Source of the DNA: RCIO01 sp035555795
GTDB lineage: Bacteria; Pseudomonadota; Alphaproteobacteria; Rhizobiales; Rhizobiaceae
DNA length: 35,427 nt
Direction: 5' to 3'
Assembly (NCBI GenBank): GCA_035555795.1
Contig: DATMGE010000010.1
Location: 1-35,427, forward strand
How positions within the stretch are numbered: the stretch's first letter is position 1; the number at the start of each line of letters is the position of its first letter. This document shows positions 33,802 to 35,427 of this stretch, one piece after another. The position numbers were made by a program, and so were the translations under genes. Under the pieces are notes generated by a model. That model did no database searches, was not told the DNA's origin, and saw nothing but the letters and a program-made list of their open reading frames with translations.

Positions 33802-34227
33802 TCAGGCCGGTGCGAATTTGGGTAGCGTCACGTCGGGCGTGACCTTGTCGAAGACGACGCGCATCTTCTGGCCGACGACCAGATCCTCCTCGCGCGCGCC
33901 GACGACATTGCTGTAGAGCTGCGGCCCTTCCTCGAGCTTCACGAGGCAGACGAGATAAGGCAGGTCCTTCACGAAGCCGCCCCAATAGGCCTTGTGGAAC
34001 TCAACCCATGAAACCAGTTCGGCACGGCCCGACACAGTCTCCCACTCCTGCTCGTCGCCCAGGCAGGCCGGGCAGATATGGGTAGCGGGCATGTGGCGGT
34101 CGCCGCAGGCGACGCAGCGCTGCACGGTCAGGCGGCCGGCATGGGCATGCGCCCAGAACGGCGCCATCAGCGGGTCGGCGGTGTTCGGCAGCGGCTTGTC
34201 ATATCCGGTGCTGGCGGCAAGATTCAT
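33802..34227 (-). CDS. Zn-ribbon domain-containing OB-fold protein (DUF35)
   Basis: A 141-residue protein with the DUF35 layout: a short N-terminal helix (DPLMAPFWAHAHAGRL), a rubredoxin-like zinc ribbon with Cys38-x2-Cys41 and Cys52-x2-Cys55, and an OB-fold half with GRAELVSWVEFHKAY and LVCLVKLEEGPQLYSNVVG. DUF35 proteins act as obligate partners of thiolase-like enzymes, as in the acetoacetyl-CoA thiolase/HMG-CoA synthase complex of archaea and the Ltp2 aldolases of steroid degradation, where they help form the CoA-substrate channel. The ATG at 34227 follows GGAGG by 8 bases and is 18 bases after the thiolase-like stop, as expected for partners. Confidence 0.92.
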   Translation of the reverse strand: MNLAASTGYDKPLPNTADPLMAPFWAHAHAGRLTVQRCVACGDRHMPATHICPACLGDEQEWETVSGRAELVSWVEFHKAYWGGFVKDLPYLVCLVKLEEGPQLYSNVVGAREEDLVVGQKMRVVFDKVTPDVTLPKFAPA

Positions 34228-34245
34228 GGCTCGTCCTCCGGATCG

Positions 34246-35379
34246 TCAGGCGCGCGTATAGATGATGGAGCGCGTGCAGGGCGTCGTGGCCTGGAACATC
34301 GCCACCTCGCAATCGGCCACCTGCCGCTCGCCGCATTCGCCGCGCACCTGCCGCACGGCCTCGATATTGAGGCCCCAGCCCTGCATGTAGGAATTGGACA
34401 GGTGCCCGCCATCGGTGTTGGTTGGCAGCCTGCCACCGACCTTCAGCGCGCCGCCCTCGACGAAGCCGCCCGCCTCGCCGCGCTTGCAGAAGCCGGCGCC
34501 TTCTAGGCTGAAGAGTACGGTGGGGCTGAAATTGTCATAGGCCATCAGCGTGTCGACATCGCCCGGCCCAATGCCGGCCATTCCATAGGCCTCCTGGCTG
34601 GAGAAATGCGCCGCGTCGTACCAGAAGTCGCTGTCGTAATTGGGGAAGGAGGAGGATTCGGTGAAACTGTCCTTCGCGCCGACGCCGGAGATCAGCACCG
34701 GCGCCTTGCGGAAATCCTTCGCGCGGTCGGCGGTGGTGAGGATCATGCAGGTGGCGCCGTCATTGATGAGGCAATAGTCGAGCAGGCGCAGCGGCAGGGC
34801 GATGGGGCGCGCTTCCTCATGGTCGTCGATGGTGATGGGCTTCTTCATCACCGCATCGGGGTTCATGCCGGCATGGTGGCGGAAGGCGACCGAGACTTCG
34901 GCGAGCTGGCGCGTCGTCGTACCGTAGCGCGCCATATGCTGGCGGAACATCATGGCGTGCGAGGCGCCCGGCGAGGTCATGCCATATGGGTTCCAGACGC
35001 TGTTCGACTCGTCACCGCCATAGTTCATGCGGCGCGATCGGCCGATATTGGTGTAGATCAGCGCGACATATTTCGCGCGGCCCGTGGCGAGCGCCACGAC
35101 GGCCTCGATGATGCTGACGCCCGCCATGCGGCCATGGCCCGGCAAGGTGATCGTCCAGCGCGGATCGATGCCGAGGATCTCGGCCATGCGGGCATAGAAA
35201 GGCACGCGGCAGACCAGCAGGCCATCGATCTCGTTCTTGTCGATGCCGCAATCCTCGACCGCCCGCTTGAATGCCTGCGCGCCGAGGCCGTAATCGTCCG
35301 TCTCGGGAAAGCTGCCATAGGCGGTGTTGCCGACACCGATGACGGCAACCTTGTTGCTGAGCTCCCGAAAATCCGACAT
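34246..35379 (-). CDS. SCP2-thiolase-like protein, probable aldolase or non-classical thiolase
   Basis: A 377-residue thiolase-fold protein of the lipid-transfer/SCP-x-like group. It begins VAVIGVGNTAYGSFPETDDY and has LLDYCLINDGATCMILTTAD and LPTNTDGGHLSNSYMQGWG near the end. The segment where thiolases carry their nucleophilic Cys reads LPGHGRMAGVSIIEAV, without Cys, and the place of the catalytic GHP histidine is NSYMQG with Tyr331. Loss of both residues is characteristic of thiolase-like aldolases such as Ltp2, which use Tyr residues for retro-aldol cleavage. The ATG at 35379 follows AGGGAGG by 4-5 bases. It is first in a minus-strand operon with DUF35 and the ABC importer. Annotation as acetyl-CoA acetyltransferase would be misleading. 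Confidence 0.88.
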   Translation of the reverse strand: MSDFRELSNKVAVIGVGNTAYGSFPETDDYGLGAQAFKRAVEDCGIDKNEIDGLLVCRVPFYARMAEILGIDPRWTITLPGHGRMAGVSIIEAVVALATGRAKYVALIYTNIGRSRRMNYGGDESNSVWNPYGMTSPGASHAMMFRQHMARYGTTTRQLAEVSVAFRHHAGMNPDAVMKKPITIDDHEEARPIALPLRLLDYCLINDGATCMILTTADRAKDFRKAPVLISGVGAKDSFTESSSFPNYDSDFWYDAAHFSSQEAYGMAGIGPGDVDTLMAYDNFSPTVLFSLEGAGFCKRGEAGGFVEGGALKVGGRLPTNTDGGHLSNSYMQGWGLNIEAVRQVRGECGERQVADCEVAMFQATTPCTRSIIYTRA

Positions 35380-35427
35380 GCAACCTCCCTTACATGCCGC
35401 CATGGGCTGGCGGTCGTTCGAAAAAAG

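Noticed and set aside
32153..33916. Plus-strand frame of 587 codons opposite solute-binding protein copy 2
   Set aside because: A similar shadow exists opposite copy 1, as expected when two paralogous genes share codon structure; no independent protein signal.
34246..35379. Acetyl-CoA acetyltransferase
   Set aside because: The thiolase nucleophile Cys and the GHP histidine are both missing at their expected places.
1..35427. CRISPR array, prophage, integrase or tRNA-linked island
   Set aside because: No regularly spaced repeats, phage structural genes, recombinases or tRNA genes were found; the palindromes are single dispersed units.

Overview
The window is GC-rich, densely coded DNA from an alphaproteobacterium, most likely of the order Hyphomicrobiales (Rhizobiales), perhaps near Phyllobacteriaceae/Mesorhizobium. 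The evidence is the codon use, the close similarity of the ComM, GshB and Dut sequences to rhizobial versions as I know them, TAXI/TRAP transporters, and intergenic palindromes of the GCATGATC...CCGAAAACCGG...GATCATGC type that are common in that order. Species cannot be fixed from sequence alone. I see no tRNA, rRNA, CRISPR array, transposase or integrase.

Region A (1-11758) is an accessory catabolic cluster. A molybdopterin-dependent dehydrogenase large subunit (cut by the left edge, minus strand) diverges from an MmgE/PrpD-family gene, followed by an HpaR-like MarR regulator. A small SnoaL-like protein (minus strand) diverges from a TRAP importer (DctQ, DctM, DctP). After a perfect 14-bp hairpin come a metallo-beta-lactamase-fold hydrolase, an SDR dehydrogenase, an acyl-CoA ligase and a GMC oxidoreductase in tight order. 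Three copies of an AT-rich palindrome (TTAACATGTT or TTAACATATT) lie in the two divergent promoter regions around the MarR gene and are the probable operators tying the cluster together. The natural reading is uptake and breakdown of an unidentified organic acid by hydrolysis, oxidation and CoA activation.

Region B (11776-16245) is mostly housekeeping: glutaminase, dUTPase, cysteine synthase, a circularly permuted NlpC/P60-like (YiiX-type) protein coupled to a small HTH-like protein, and a possible 47-residue small protein.

Region C (16246-20661) is a TAXI-TRAP transport module: DUF1850 protein, fused TRAP permease and TAXI solute receptor on the minus strand, with a divergent RidA-family gene. 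It abuts comM (20140-22044), whose last C-terminal part is missing and whose frame runs antisense through the RidA gene. gshB follows upstream of comM.

Region D (23299-35379, minus strand) is a second accessory cluster: a thiolase-like protein without the usual thiolase Cys and His, paired with a DUF35 zinc-ribbon/OB protein; two very similar tandem solute-binding proteins; two permeases and a fused double-ATPase of a peptide-type ABC importer; a LacI regulator; and an FAD-dependent dehydrogenase whose 450-bp upstream region carries three LacI-type operators. The thiolase-like/DUF35 pair resembles the Ltp2/DUF35 aldolases of steroid side-chain breakdown, so this cluster may import and cleave a compound processed as a CoA thioester.
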